From Ravibacter sp964562455 (lineage in GTDB: Bacteria; Bacteroidota; Bacteroidia; Cytophagales; Spirosomataceae), in NCBI GenBank assembly GCA_964562455.1, contig CAZLTN010000011.1, positions 30,585-94,584 of the forward strand: a DNA stretch of 64,000 nucleotides, written 5' to 3'. The notes beneath the pieces were generated by a model. It was not told the DNA's origin. It did not search any database and saw only the letters and a program-made list of their open reading frames with translations. Both the position numbers and the translations under genes were made by a program. Shown here in pieces: positions 52,830-61,134 of this stretch. Each line of letters begins with the position of its first letter. Position 1 is the first letter of the stretch.

Positions 52830-53546
52830 TTATTTATTCCTCCCCAGGTGCGAATGATTGATGTAATCGATATATGCAGCAAGGTGGTCTTCCATTGCTT
52901 TCTGGTAGCCTTCCACGTCCCTGGCTTCCAGGTATGGTATAAAATCCTTGTGCCTGATAAACCTCCCTTTGCCCCGGCGCTCCCGGTTGAACATGTCGAA
53001 ATCCTCATAGTTCTCGTTCACGTATTTGAACACCGGCAGAAGCGTATCCAGGAAATCCAGCATTACCTTATTTTTCGATACGGCGTAAAGCTTTGAATGA
53101 AAGGCCCTCTCCATTTCGATGTCCACCTTCAGGCTATCTATTGCGCTCTCCCGGGCTACAATCGCCCTCAGCTCCTCGATATCTTCATCTGAAATATTGT
53201 GTATGATCATTTTTGCGCAGCCTATTTCGAGAGAGACCCGCATACCCAGCAGGTCGATAATCGTCTCCCTGCTCAACATAAAAGGGTTTACAACTTTTTT
53301 GAAGCTGAACATGACATTGGGCTGCGACACCACGATCCCTCTTTTTTTGCGGCTTTCTATGATGCCCAGCATCCGCAGACGGCTCAGCGCCTCTCTCACT
53401 ACATTCCGCCCTACATCGTACTTTTCCGAAAGCTCCTTTTCGTTCAGCATCTCCGCCCCGGAACCCAACTGGTTATCCCGGATCTCCTGGATGAGCCGGC
53501 TTTCCACCCAATCCACTAATGTCCGGCTTTTAAAATCTGTCTCCAT
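52830..53546 (-). CDS. GntR-family regulator, FadR/FCD subfamily (NanR-like role)
   Basis: 238 residues. Residues 10-75 form the winged helix (LVDWVESRLIQEIRDNQLGS, EKDLSEKY-like EKELSEKYDVGRNVVREALS). Residues 95-230 form the all-helical FCD effector domain (MRVSLEIGCAKMIIHNISDE) with the metal/ligand histidines spread in EMERAFHSKLY and MEDHLAAYIDYINHSH. It is the first gene of the operon and probably represses it until a sugar acid or phosphate binds. Direct repeats of the GTATATRTCCTA type just upstream, one containing GGTATA, look like its operator and recall the GGTATA repeats bound by E. coli NanR, which is from the same subfamily. Confidence 0.92.
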   Translation of the reverse strand: METDFKSRTLVDWVESRLIQEIRDNQLGSGAEMLNEKELSEKYDVGRNVVREALSRLRMLGIIESRKKRGIVVSQPNVMFSFKKVVNPFMLSRETIIDLLGMRVSLEIGCAKMIIHNISDEDIEELRAIVARESAIDSLKVDIEMERAFHSKLYAVSKNKVMLDFLDTLLPVFKYVNENYEDFDMFNRERRGKGRFIRHKDFIPYLEARDVEGYQKAMEDHLAAYIDYINHSHLGRNK

Positions 53547-53555
53547 TTTTAAATA

Positions 53556-53585
53556 GTATATATCCTAAATATGGTATATGTCCTA
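53556..53585 (-). promoter_or_regulatory. Putative GntR operator with direct repeats
   Basis: Two 12-base direct repeats, GTATATATCCTA (53556-53567) and GTATATGTCCTA (53574-53585), are spaced 18 bp apart, 10 bp upstream of the regulator's ATG. The second is preceded by a G to make GGTATA. Position and phasing suit a dimer or tetramer of the FCD-type GntR protein acting on its own operon. Confidence 0.5.
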
Positions 53586-53669
53586 CAATATTAAGCGCAA
53601 GAAATCTTAAATCCAAAATAACATACTATTATTTTGACAGAAAATTATATTAAAGCCATTTGCAGCCTG

Positions 53670-54857
53670 CTATAGCCCTCCGGGCGGAAGGCCGCTTGGT
53701 ACCCTTTCGGGCGTTGTTCTGTCGAACGATTCGTCGTTCAGTACATTAATAAATTCGACTATCCTCGAGATGTCTTTAAAATTCACCGTCATCTCTTTTA
53801 CAAGGTCGTCTATCTGTCCGGGCTTTACATGAGGGTTACGGATTTTCCCGCCGGCGATATCTTCATAAAACTCCAGCACCTGCTTCAGGGTCGTAAACTT
53901 CCCGCTGTGCATATACGGAGCCGTATAGCGCAGATTCCGCAAAGTAGGGGTGCGGAAAGTAAAATTCTCATCCATCCCGGTGTCGGGTGTTTTGTGGTTA
54001 TCCGAATCGGGAGCACCCAGGGCATGCGCCTTGAAATCCGAAAACATCGGCCCGTTGTGGCATTTCGCACATCCCGAAGAAAGGAAAAGGTTCAGGCCGT
54101 CTTTTTCGCTTGCCGAAAGGGCGCCGCTGTCGCCTCTCATATAGCGGTCGAACCTCGTGTTCCCGCCTGTCAGGGTCCTTTCGAAAGAAGCAATCGCTTT
54201 GGCCATATTCCCGGCATTTATGGGCTGCGCCTCACCAGGGAATGCCTTTTCAAACAATGCGACGTACTCTTTTATCTCCGCTACTCTTCTTACTACCTCT
54301 CCGATGATATCTTCTTCCGCATACCCGTTTCCCCGCATCTCCTCCAGCGTTTTTATAGGGATAAGCGATTGCTCTTCCAGTCCTTTGGCACGCAAATCCC
54401 AGAACATAGGGGCGGACGCCGGATGATAGGTTCCTGAATTTGTAATGCCGTTAAAAGCCGTATTCAGAATCGATTGGGAATTCCTCTTGACAAAAGGAAT
54501 ATCATTGGGCTCCAGGAACCGTCTTTTACTCCCGACTCCCCTTCCGTTTACCCCGATCGATGTCTCGAGAAATTCTGCATACCCAAAGTCGGGCTGATGA
54601 CAGGTAGCGCATGCAACATCCTTATTCCCGGACAATACCGGGTCAAAAAATAACAACCTTCCCAGTTCGACCTTTTCCGTAGTAGTGGGATTATCAGGCG
54701 GATCGGCGACATTCATCGGAAGCGCACCCAGGACAGCGATTGTCTCTGTAGTCTTCTTCTTTTTACCGGCAGGCTTCTGCTCCTGGGTGCATGCCCACTG
54801 AAAAAGAAAAACAACCGCCGACACCATTAAGACTAGGCGGCAGTGCGCTGATCTCAT
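53670..54857 (-). CDS. Di-haem cytochrome c peroxidase / MauG-family lipoprotein
   Basis: 395 residues from ATG 54857; TTG 54872 was rejected. A lipobox (FLFQWAC) tethers it to a membrane in the periplasm. Two haem c sites are present: CATCH (about residue 87) and CAKCH (about residue 267). The family motif LGRLLFFDPVLSGNKDVAC lies before the first, and FRTPTLRNLRYTAPYMHSGK with a likely distal Met/His lies near the C-terminus. Such proteins reduce hydrogen peroxide or carry electrons to quinone-linked chains. In a region full of exported flavin oxidases that could release peroxide, peroxide removal is an attractive but unproven role. It is isolated by about 120 bp from the GntR gene. Confidence 0.93.
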   Translation of the reverse strand: MRSAHCRLVLMVSAVVFLFQWACTQEQKPAGKKKKTTETIAVLGALPMNVADPPDNPTTTEKVELGRLLFFDPVLSGNKDVACATCHQPDFGYAEFLETSIGVNGRGVGSKRRFLEPNDIPFVKRNSQSILNTAFNGITNSGTYHPASAPMFWDLRAKGLEEQSLIPIKTLEEMRGNGYAEEDIIGEVVRRVAEIKEYVALFEKAFPGEAQPINAGNMAKAIASFERTLTGGNTRFDRYMRGDSGALSASEKDGLNLFLSSGCAKCHNGPMFSDFKAHALGAPDSDNHKTPDTGMDENFTFRTPTLRNLRYTAPYMHSGKFTTLKQVLEFYEDIAGGKIRNPHVKPGQIDDLVKEMTVNFKDISRIVEFINVLNDESFDRTTPERVPSGLPPGGL

Positions 54858-54899
54858 TTTATCCGACTGCAATTAGTTCTGATTTTTCCCGAGAATTGA

Positions 54900-54907
54900 C
54901 AAATCTA
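54900..54907 (-). promoter_or_regulatory. Promoter -7 box of the cytochrome c peroxidase gene
   Basis: TAGATTTG on the minus strand is a full match to TAnnTTTG, 42 bases before the ATG at 54857. A TTTG occurs upstream, but its spacing (12 bp) is short of the usual distance, so only the -7 element is well supported. Confidence 0.55.
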
Positions 54908-54960
54908 AAAAACCATCGGCAAAAATAAAAGACAATAACATCTTTTATACAAAATATAAA

Positions 54961-55330
54961 ACCTGGGATTAAACGGGTCGTGCCTGCGATTCCAAAGGTC
55001 CTCGGGTTGAAACCCTGAGCTACGAAATGCCGCGGATCCTGGCTCAATCTCACTTTTTGTGGAGAGTCTTATTTTAGTCATATGGCTGGGTTCTGCATAG
55101 AAAGCGTAGACCCGGAGGGTCGTCCATATCATAACCCCGGAATGAATTCCGGGGTCCGGGTGATACACGCGTCAGCCAGAGTGCCGGAGGTACGGCACAT
55201 TCGGACGACGATACACCGGTTCTGATAACGATCTTTATATGTGTCGTACCTGCGGCACTTCCGTCGCTGCTGCCGGGTTGAAACCCGGGGCTACTAAATT
55301 ATGTCGATCCTACCGGATCTGACGCGTTCA
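54961..55330. repeat. Cluster of palindromic intergenic repeats (REP-like)
   Basis: This gene-free stretch is about 650 bp long in total (54858-55527). It holds two same-direction units around GGGTTGAAACCC followed by GAGCTAC/GGGCTAC (55004-55024 and 55273-55294). Both are preceded by a GTGCCTGCG/GTACCTGCGG segment. An inverted partial copy of that leading segment lies at about 55176-55198. A perfect palindrome, ACCCCGGAAT-GA-ATTCCGGGGT, is at 55134-55155. These are features of REP-type elements mobilised by RAYT transposases. The further part (55380-55500) resembles another common C/T-rich intergenic repeat. No reading frame with protein-like features was found. Confidence 0.65.
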
Positions 55331-55527
55331 GTTTAAGGTTTGGAATTACCTACCTGAGAGGTGTGTCCCAAGACCTTTTTAGTATCCCACGGATCTTCGT
55401 CTTCTATATACGGATCCAACACCGCTCCTCCGGAGCTGCCCCTCCGTGGCCCTCTTTTTCCCTCTGCGGTTCTCTGTGTAAATCCCCTTGACCTCCTATT
55501 CTCTTTTACATAAACCCTTCCCTTTTC

Positions 55528-56583
55528 TCACTGCCGCCCTGAAGCAAACTCACGTTGCAACTGATCGAGCTGCACATTCCCTAATTTCTGCGATGCCACC
55601 ACTACCCTATATCTGAACCGCGCCGACTTTCCGCGCCGGATACTGAACTCCAGGGGAGGCTGGGTTTTGTCATACGCTTTCCTCGCCACGGAATTCAGGG
55701 CGAAAAGACCATACCCCCTCGCATGCCAGCGTCCTTCCAGGTAACCAAAATTACCCGGATGGTCTATAATGGCTACGGTAACATCTTCCTTTCCGATTTT
55801 TCCTGTCATAGCGCACCATTCGGAAGACTTGCCCCACGCGTCATCGTCCTTTATTCCTTCCTTATTAAAGTAAGAACCCGACACCCGCCCGTTATCCACT
55901 ATCTTTTCTTTCATTTCAACTCCATCCTTCCCGGTCAGAAGCTGCGGTTCATTATATTTCAGTTCCAGCTCACGTGCCAGGCGAATGGCGAACATCCCGT
56001 CTTTCACATCCTTTAAAAAGACATCCTGATCCGGAGCATTAAGCGTGATCTCATAGTCTATAAGATAGACCGATTTTCCATTTGTCTGAAAAACTATATG
56101 AGTGGTGTCAACGAGCAAACGCTTCCCGCTGTGATCAACCCAATCACTGGTTGTGGTCAGCTTTCCTTTCTCCGTGCCGCTTTGGGTGCTAATTATTTTC
56201 GTATTCAAGATGGTGCCGAACTTTCTCTCCGGCCTGTTTACCTGTATCGAGTTGTTCCAGAAATCATTTCCATCGACATCCTCATAATTAAACCAAATCC
56301 CGATGTGATGCGGATGGTCGACCCGCTCGCCCGGTCGCGGATCAAGCGGCCAGCCCCGCGTCACCAGGCTACCTCCGGGTGAATACACCGGGTAAAGAAC
56401 CGGCTTCTTTATCAGTTGAGGCCCCGGGTAATAGTAGCTTGTAAACAGCTTGCCGCCTACCGTCACGTCGACTTTGTTTTGCGAAGGCTGATGTTTTACA
56501 CTGATCAGGCTGTTCACATTATTCTTTTGTGAAAAACATATCCCTGCCACGAAGAGCAGGGATATAGTCAGAAAACACTTCAT
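55528..56583 (-). CDS. Exported DUF6807 (PmoA-family) protein
   Basis: 351 residues with a signal peptide (LTISLLFVAGICFS). The family signature RVDHPHHIGIWFNYEDVDGNDFWNN and VDTTHIVFQTNGKSVYLIDY identify the DUF6807/PmoA type, a beta-rich protein whose reaction is not settled. The paired histidines in the HPHH motif could be catalytic or metal-binding. It is the last gene of a minus-strand set DUF1080 - Gfo/Idh/MocA - DUF6807, 13 bp after the oxidoreductase gene. These three families recur together in loci for oxidoreductive sugar processing, so it probably handles a keto- or modified sugar (inference). Confidence 0.85.
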   Translation of the reverse strand: MKCFLTISLLFVAGICFSQKNNVNSLISVKHQPSQNKVDVTVGGKLFTSYYYPGPQLIKKPVLYPVYSPGGSLVTRGWPLDPRPGERVDHPHHIGIWFNYEDVDGNDFWNNSIQVNRPERKFGTILNTKIISTQSGTEKGKLTTTSDWVDHSGKRLLVDTTHIVFQTNGKSVYLIDYEITLNAPDQDVFLKDVKDGMFAIRLARELELKYNEPQLLTGKDGVEMKEKIVDNGRVSGSYFNKEGIKDDDAWGKSSEWCAMTGKIGKEDVTVAIIDHPGNFGYLEGRWHARGYGLFALNSVARKAYDKTQPPLEFSIRRGKSARFRYRVVVASQKLGNVQLDQLQREFASGRQ

Positions 56584-56596
56584 GGTTCGCCGGATC

Positions 56597-57937
56597 TTAG
56601 CTGAGAACTATCTCTTTTTTCTTAGGATCCCAGCTTACCCTCTTGCCTGTATGCAATGCCTGGGTAGACATGATATTGGCCACCGAATGGTTAAAGCCTG
56701 CACTGGCCGGAGCATTCGGCTCCTTGCGGCTGCGAACACATTCCATCCAGTTGCGCATGTGGGCCGACGTCATGGAGTCTGCACCCGTATTGGCTTCGGT
56801 TTCCATTCTCGCCTGGGCTTTCAGCTCCTGCTTCGGCAGGAGATTTGCCGACAACCCCATGGATTTCGCATTTTTCTCCTGGAGCCCTCCGGTGGGAGTA
56901 ATCTCGTTGGTATCCAGGTTGATCATTCCCCCGTTGGAGAAATAATACTCCTTAACCCCACCGGCTTCATTATTAAACCTCGAAGAGTAAATCACCTGGA
57001 ATCCTTTGGTTTTATCGTCGAACGGACCGTATTCGAAGACCGCCGTGAAAGTATCGGCATTGGTCCTGCCGTCTTTCCAGGTATAAACTCCTCCGTTGGC
57101 TACCACGCTGCGCGGCGCTTCCAAGCCTGTAAACCAGTGTACGGTATCGATCTGGTGGGCCATCCACTGCCCGGGAATCCCTGAAGAGTAGGGATAAAAC
57201 AACCGGAATTCCAGGTAATAACGCGGGTTCCAGGCAACTTTCGGCCGGTTCATCAGGAAGCGGCTCCAGTCGGTATCCTGCTCACGTATTTCGGATACCA
57301 GTCCGGCCCTGCGCCAGCGGCCGGGCTGATTCACGTTCCATGTCATTTCGACAGTGGTGATATCGCCGAATTTACCTGACCTGATAAAATCATAGGCAGC
57401 CCAGTAATTGGGGGCGCTCCGCCTCTGGGAACCGATCTGTACAATTTTCTTTGTTTTCTGTACCGCTGCCAAAGCTATCTTCGCATCTGCAAGCGATTCT
57501 GCGAAAGGTTTTTCCACATAAGCGTCCCTCCCGGAATTAACAGCTTCCGCGCAATGCAGCGCGTGCTGGAAATCGGCCGTACTGATAATGACCGCATCTA
57601 CGTCCTTGCGGGCGTAAAGCTCTTCATTGTTACGCGCTTTAACGAAATTCGGCGCTGCCCAGCCTTTCGACGTCATATACTGCTCGGCTTCGTCACGGCG
57701 ACGGTTCCACAGGTCCGACACGCCCATAAATTCGAAGTTGAGCTCCTTTGCATGATCCATCATACTTGGCGCCAGCGAGCTGCGGAACCGGTCTGAAAAA
57801 CCGACGATCCCGACACGGACACGATCGTTAGAACCCAATATCCGGCGATAACTGGCTGCATTCATCGAATTGGCTCCCACCGCGAAACCGGCAGTAGCCA
57901 AACCGGCCTTTTTAAGAAAATCTCTCCTGTTACTCAT
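56597..57937 (-). CDS. Gfo/Idh/MocA-family oxidoreductase with Tat signal
   Basis: 446 residues. The N-terminus NRRDFLKKAGLATAGFAVG is a typical Tat signal, so the enzyme is exported folded with NAD(P). The Rossmann motif is VRVGIVGFSDRFRSSL, the EKP motif is in DAYVEKPFAES, and the C-terminal catalytic sheet contains GIPGQWMAHQIDTVHWFTG, whose His residues are usual in the active site. The protein ends SWDPKKKEIVLS, as in many exported Bacteroidota members. It follows the DUF1080 gene by about 107 bp, with a hairpin between, and precedes DUF6807 by 13 bp. The likely reaction is oxidation or reduction at a sugar carbon such as C3, cooperating with the DUF1080 protein. Confidence 0.92.
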   Translation of the reverse strand: MSNRRDFLKKAGLATAGFAVGANSMNAASYRRILGSNDRVRVGIVGFSDRFRSSLAPSMMDHAKELNFEFMGVSDLWNRRRDEAEQYMTSKGWAAPNFVKARNNEELYARKDVDAVIISTADFQHALHCAEAVNSGRDAYVEKPFAESLADAKIALAAVQKTKKIVQIGSQRRSAPNYWAAYDFIRSGKFGDITTVEMTWNVNQPGRWRRAGLVSEIREQDTDWSRFLMNRPKVAWNPRYYLEFRLFYPYSSGIPGQWMAHQIDTVHWFTGLEAPRSVVANGGVYTWKDGRTNADTFTAVFEYGPFDDKTKGFQVIYSSRFNNEAGGVKEYYFSNGGMINLDTNEITPTGGLQEKNAKSMGLSANLLPKQELKAQARMETEANTGADSMTSAHMRNWMECVRSRKEPNAPASAGFNHSVANIMSTQALHTGKRVSWDPKKKEIVLS

Positions 57938-57987
57938 TATTGTTAGGTTATGGTATTTAATATCAGCTTTGTTTTGAGACTTTAAAT

Positions 57988-58029
57988 ATGAGGTACGGAC
58001 ATTCTACTCCGACATTAACCATACCTCAT
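57988..58029 (-). terminator. Hairpin between the DUF1080 and Gfo/Idh/MocA genes
   Basis: An 8-base inverted repeat (ATGAGGTA / TACCTCAT) encloses a second short stem (CGGA / TCCG). The downstream side on the minus strand is only moderately U-rich. It may weaken read-through from the DUF1080 gene into the next two genes and so set their ratio. Confidence 0.5.
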
Positions 58030-58044
58030 TTATAATTAAAACCG

Positions 58045-59433
58045 TCAATTTCCCTGTTTTACCCTCAGGCTTCGGAAGGAAACCTGGTCGCTGTGATCCT
58101 GGATCAGTAAATGCCCGGAAGCAGCCATACCGAAATCTTTCTCATCCTTGAATTTCGAGCGTGCAACAAGCGCTTTCCAGGCTGCATCGCCGCGTTTGTA
58201 CTCCACTACCTTCTGCTCGTTGAGGAAGTGCTGCACAGTTCCGTCAGCCAGCGCTACTATACGGCCGGAGTTCCATTCTCCCACCGGTCTGAGGCTGTTT
58301 TTCGGCTTCTCGGCAGCAATCAGGTCATAAAGAGAGGCCAGCGTCCTGTTGCCGTCGATGCCGTTCTTCGCATCCGGGTGCTTTTCGTCATCAAGAACCT
58401 GGTATTCAGGGCCCAGCCCGGATTTTTTATCTTCTCTCTCCTCTATGAAATATTTGATACCACTGTTGGCGCCCTCAGTCAGCTTAAACTCGAATTTAAA
58501 ATCGAAAACCGGCCCGAATTTCTCCCGGGTAATCAGGTCGCCTCCCCCTTTGCTGTCCTCGGTTTTTTTGGCGATTGTAATGGCTCCGTCCTTAAACTCC
58601 CAGCGGCCTTTAGGCAACCCTTCCTGCTTATAACCCCTCCACTGGCTTCCGTCTTTCCCGTCAAAAAGGAGCTTGAACCCCTGGTCTTTCTCTACTCCCG
58701 ATAAAGTATTGGGGATAAGATTAACAACATGGATCTCTTTTTTTACTGCCTTTGGCTTTAGGTCCGCTGTTTTGATCCTGATATTCTTCCACTTCACCTG
58801 GGTCCCTTCCAGCTCCTGCTTCGGAATGGAATGTACCTGCAGACAAATAAAACCGCTCGGTGTCAGATCGTCGATCAGGTATGCCGTTTGTATCCCGTTT
58901 ACAAATGTCCGGATGGTATTGCCGATAGCTTCTATCCTGTAGTGGTTCCAGGCGTTACGTTTAAATGCCTTCCTGCCCTCCTGGTTACCGTCGAGAGGAT
59001 AAAGCCAGCCTCTCCTGCCTTCATCATAGACACCACCCGACCAGGCCCTGTCCGAAGGATCTATTTCGCATTGGTAGCCATGCACCCTTCCGTCGCGATA
59101 ATCCGGCTTTGAAAGGCTCCGAAACTGTATTCCCGAGTTCAGCTTATCATCTACCTGCACCTCGCATTCAAAAATAAAATCACCGTAATCTTTCTCCGTG
59201 GTCAGGAATGAGTTGGGGGTTTTAAACACAGAGGTACCCACGATAGCTCCGTCCTTCACTTCGTACTTTGCTTCACCATTAAGCTGCTTCCAGCCCGTAA
59301 GGTCTTTACCATTGAAGAGAGACACCCAGCCTTTTTCCTTTTTCTGAGCCTGTACGCCGGAAGGATCCAAAACCGCCAACAGGAGGGCTGCACATACAAT
59401 TGCAGTTAAATAACTTCTAATTCCGATAGACAT
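58045..59433 (-). CDS. Exported two-domain DUF1080 (3-keto-glycoside hydrolase/lyase-like) protein
   Basis: 462 residues with a signal peptide (LTAIVCAALLLAVLDPSG). It carries two concanavalin-like DUF1080 domains in tandem: the first about 35-230 (VSLFNGKDLTGWKQL, NSGIQFRS), the second about 250-460 (KLLFDGKDGSQWRGY, NSGIKYFIEE). Most members have one domain, so this is a duplicated form. Members of the family act on 3-keto-glycosides in oxidoreductive glycan degradation (family knowledge). The adjacent Gfo/Idh/MocA gene would supply or consume the keto-sugar. Its start faces the S9 peptidase gene across a 382-bp gap. Confidence 0.9.
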   Translation of the reverse strand: MSIGIRSYLTAIVCAALLLAVLDPSGVQAQKKEKGWVSLFNGKDLTGWKQLNGEAKYEVKDGAIVGTSVFKTPNSFLTTEKDYGDFIFECEVQVDDKLNSGIQFRSLSKPDYRDGRVHGYQCEIDPSDRAWSGGVYDEGRRGWLYPLDGNQEGRKAFKRNAWNHYRIEAIGNTIRTFVNGIQTAYLIDDLTPSGFICLQVHSIPKQELEGTQVKWKNIRIKTADLKPKAVKKEIHVVNLIPNTLSGVEKDQGFKLLFDGKDGSQWRGYKQEGLPKGRWEFKDGAITIAKKTEDSKGGGDLITREKFGPVFDFKFEFKLTEGANSGIKYFIEEREDKKSGLGPEYQVLDDEKHPDAKNGIDGNRTLASLYDLIAAEKPKNSLRPVGEWNSGRIVALADGTVQHFLNEQKVVEYKRGDAAWKALVARSKFKDEKDFGMAASGHLLIQDHSDQVSFRSLRVKQGN

Positions 59434-59815
59434 AATTGTAATACTAAGATTTTTTCAAAAAGAGTTAACCACTAAGAAATGTAAGATTAATTAAGAAAAC
59501 TTAAATAAACAGCCGGAGGAACTAGGCGGCCGCCGTCGCGTCCATTATCCCCTCTTAATGAGCGGCGAATCCCTCCTTAACCTCTTAGTGTTATTCATAA
59601 AAACGAAATTTTCATCACTTTACCCTTAACTGGTCAATGCTGAAGGCATCACCTGTTTAAATACTCCGAACACAACCTATGAGTACCCTCCATTTTGACT
59701 CCGGCGCACTATTTTTTTCGAGGCAGAATTTGTATGTTTGAATTTTAACCTAAGAGCCGTAATGAATTTCCTCCCGGCAGGTTAAAAAGCGTCGATATCA
59801 GCAAATTAAGCTACT
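59434..59815. other. Divergent intergenic region with degenerate repeat
   Basis: 382 bp without a gene. Left part: GTTAACCACTAAG (about 59463-59475) and CTTAGTGTTA (about 59602-59611) form a loose inverted pair like the dispersed AACCACTAAG...CTTAGTG repeats common in this phylum. Right part: the promoter box of the S9 gene at 59733-59740. The promoter of the DUF1080 gene should also lie here, but no perfect -7 box was seen on the minus strand. Confidence 0.55.
59733..59740 (+). promoter_or_regulatory. Promoter -7 box of the S9 peptidase gene
   Basis: TATGTTTG matches TAnnTTTG exactly, 75 bases before the ATG at 59816. About 20 bases upstream is a T-run in place of a clear TTTG -33 element. 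Confidence 0.6.
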
Positions 59816-60050
59816 ATGAAAAAAGCACCGATCCTGGCTTATCTCATTTGTCTTTCCATACCTTTTTTCGGGCAATCCCTTCTGACTCCCGAAACACTCT
59901 GGAGTTTAGGCCGGGTAACCGGCGTAGGAATAAGCAAAGACGGAAAATCGGCGGTATATACTGTCGCCCTTCCCGACGTGGTTGAAAACAAAATGGCCAG
60001 GAAATATTATTCCATACCCGTGACAGGCGGAGTGGCCACAGAAATTTCAG

Positions 60051-60571
60051 GTCCGGAACTGCTGGTTGCCGACAAAAACACTTCACCCGACGGCCGGTAC
60101 CGGCTAAGCCATAAGGCTGTACCGTTGCAGAAAATTACAGGCAAAGACCGCTACGCCGACCTTCCCAGGTCAGATGGATATGTTTACACTTCGCTCGACT
60201 ACAGGCATTGGGATACCTGGAGAGACGGCACGTATGATCACGTATTCGTATCACCGCTGACAAACGGGCAGGCCGGGGAAGCAAAAGACCTGATGCCCGG
60301 AGAACCGTACGACTGTCCGCAGAAGCCTTTCGGAGGGGACGAGGATTATATCTGGAGCCCCGATAGCAAAAAGGTCGTCTATGTTACCAAAAAAAAGGCC
60401 GGAACGGCCTACACCGTCAGCACGAATACGGATCTGTACGAATACGATATTGAGAAAGGGGCTACCCGCAACCTGACGGAAGATAACCCCGGCTACGACG
60501 TTGCGCCCGCCTTCAGTTCCGATGGTACACTGGCCTGGCTCAGGATGAGACGCGATGGCTACGAGTCCGAC
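60051..60571 (+). repeat. Tandem duplication, copy 1 (521 bp)
   Basis: Matches 60614-61134 base for base over roughly the first 410 positions and with five mismatches in about the last 110. The mismatches change one residue (Ala/Thr) and are otherwise silent. The copies are separated by 42 bp of unrelated sequence. Confidence 0.95.
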
Positions 60572-60613
60572 TGTGACGTGGATGCCGTTCCTGAAGGAAC
60601 TCTGGTTTTTCCC

Positions 60614-61134
60614 GTCCGGAACTGCTGGTTGCCGACAAAAACACTTCACCCGACGGCCGGTACCGGCTAAGCCATAAGGCTGTACCGTTGCAGAAAATTA
60701 CAGGCAAAGACCGCTACGCCGACCTTCCCAGGTCAGATGGATATGTTTACACTTCGCTCGACTACAGGCATTGGGATACCTGGAGAGACGGCACGTATGA
60801 TCACGTATTCGTATCACCGCTGACAAACGGGCAGGCCGGGGAAGCAAAAGACCTGATGCCCGGAGAACCGTACGACTGTCCGCAGAAGCCTTTCGGAGGG
60901 GACGAGGATTATATCTGGAGCCCCGATAGCAAAAAGGTCGTCTATGTTACCAAAAAAAAGGCCGGAACGGCCTACACCGTCAGCACGAATACGGATCTGT
61001 ACGAATACGATATTGAGAAAGGGACGACCCGCAACCTGACGGAAGACAACCCCGGCTACGACGTAGCGCCCGCCTTCAGTTCCGATGGTACACTGGCCTG
61101 GCTCCGGATGAGACGCGATGGCTACGAGTCCGAC
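60614..61134 (+). repeat. Tandem duplication, copy 2 (521 bp)
   Basis: Second copy of the S9 peptidase propeller segment, joined in frame to the remainder of the gene at 61135. It begins at GTCCGGAACTG, as copy 1 does at 60051. Confidence 0.95.
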
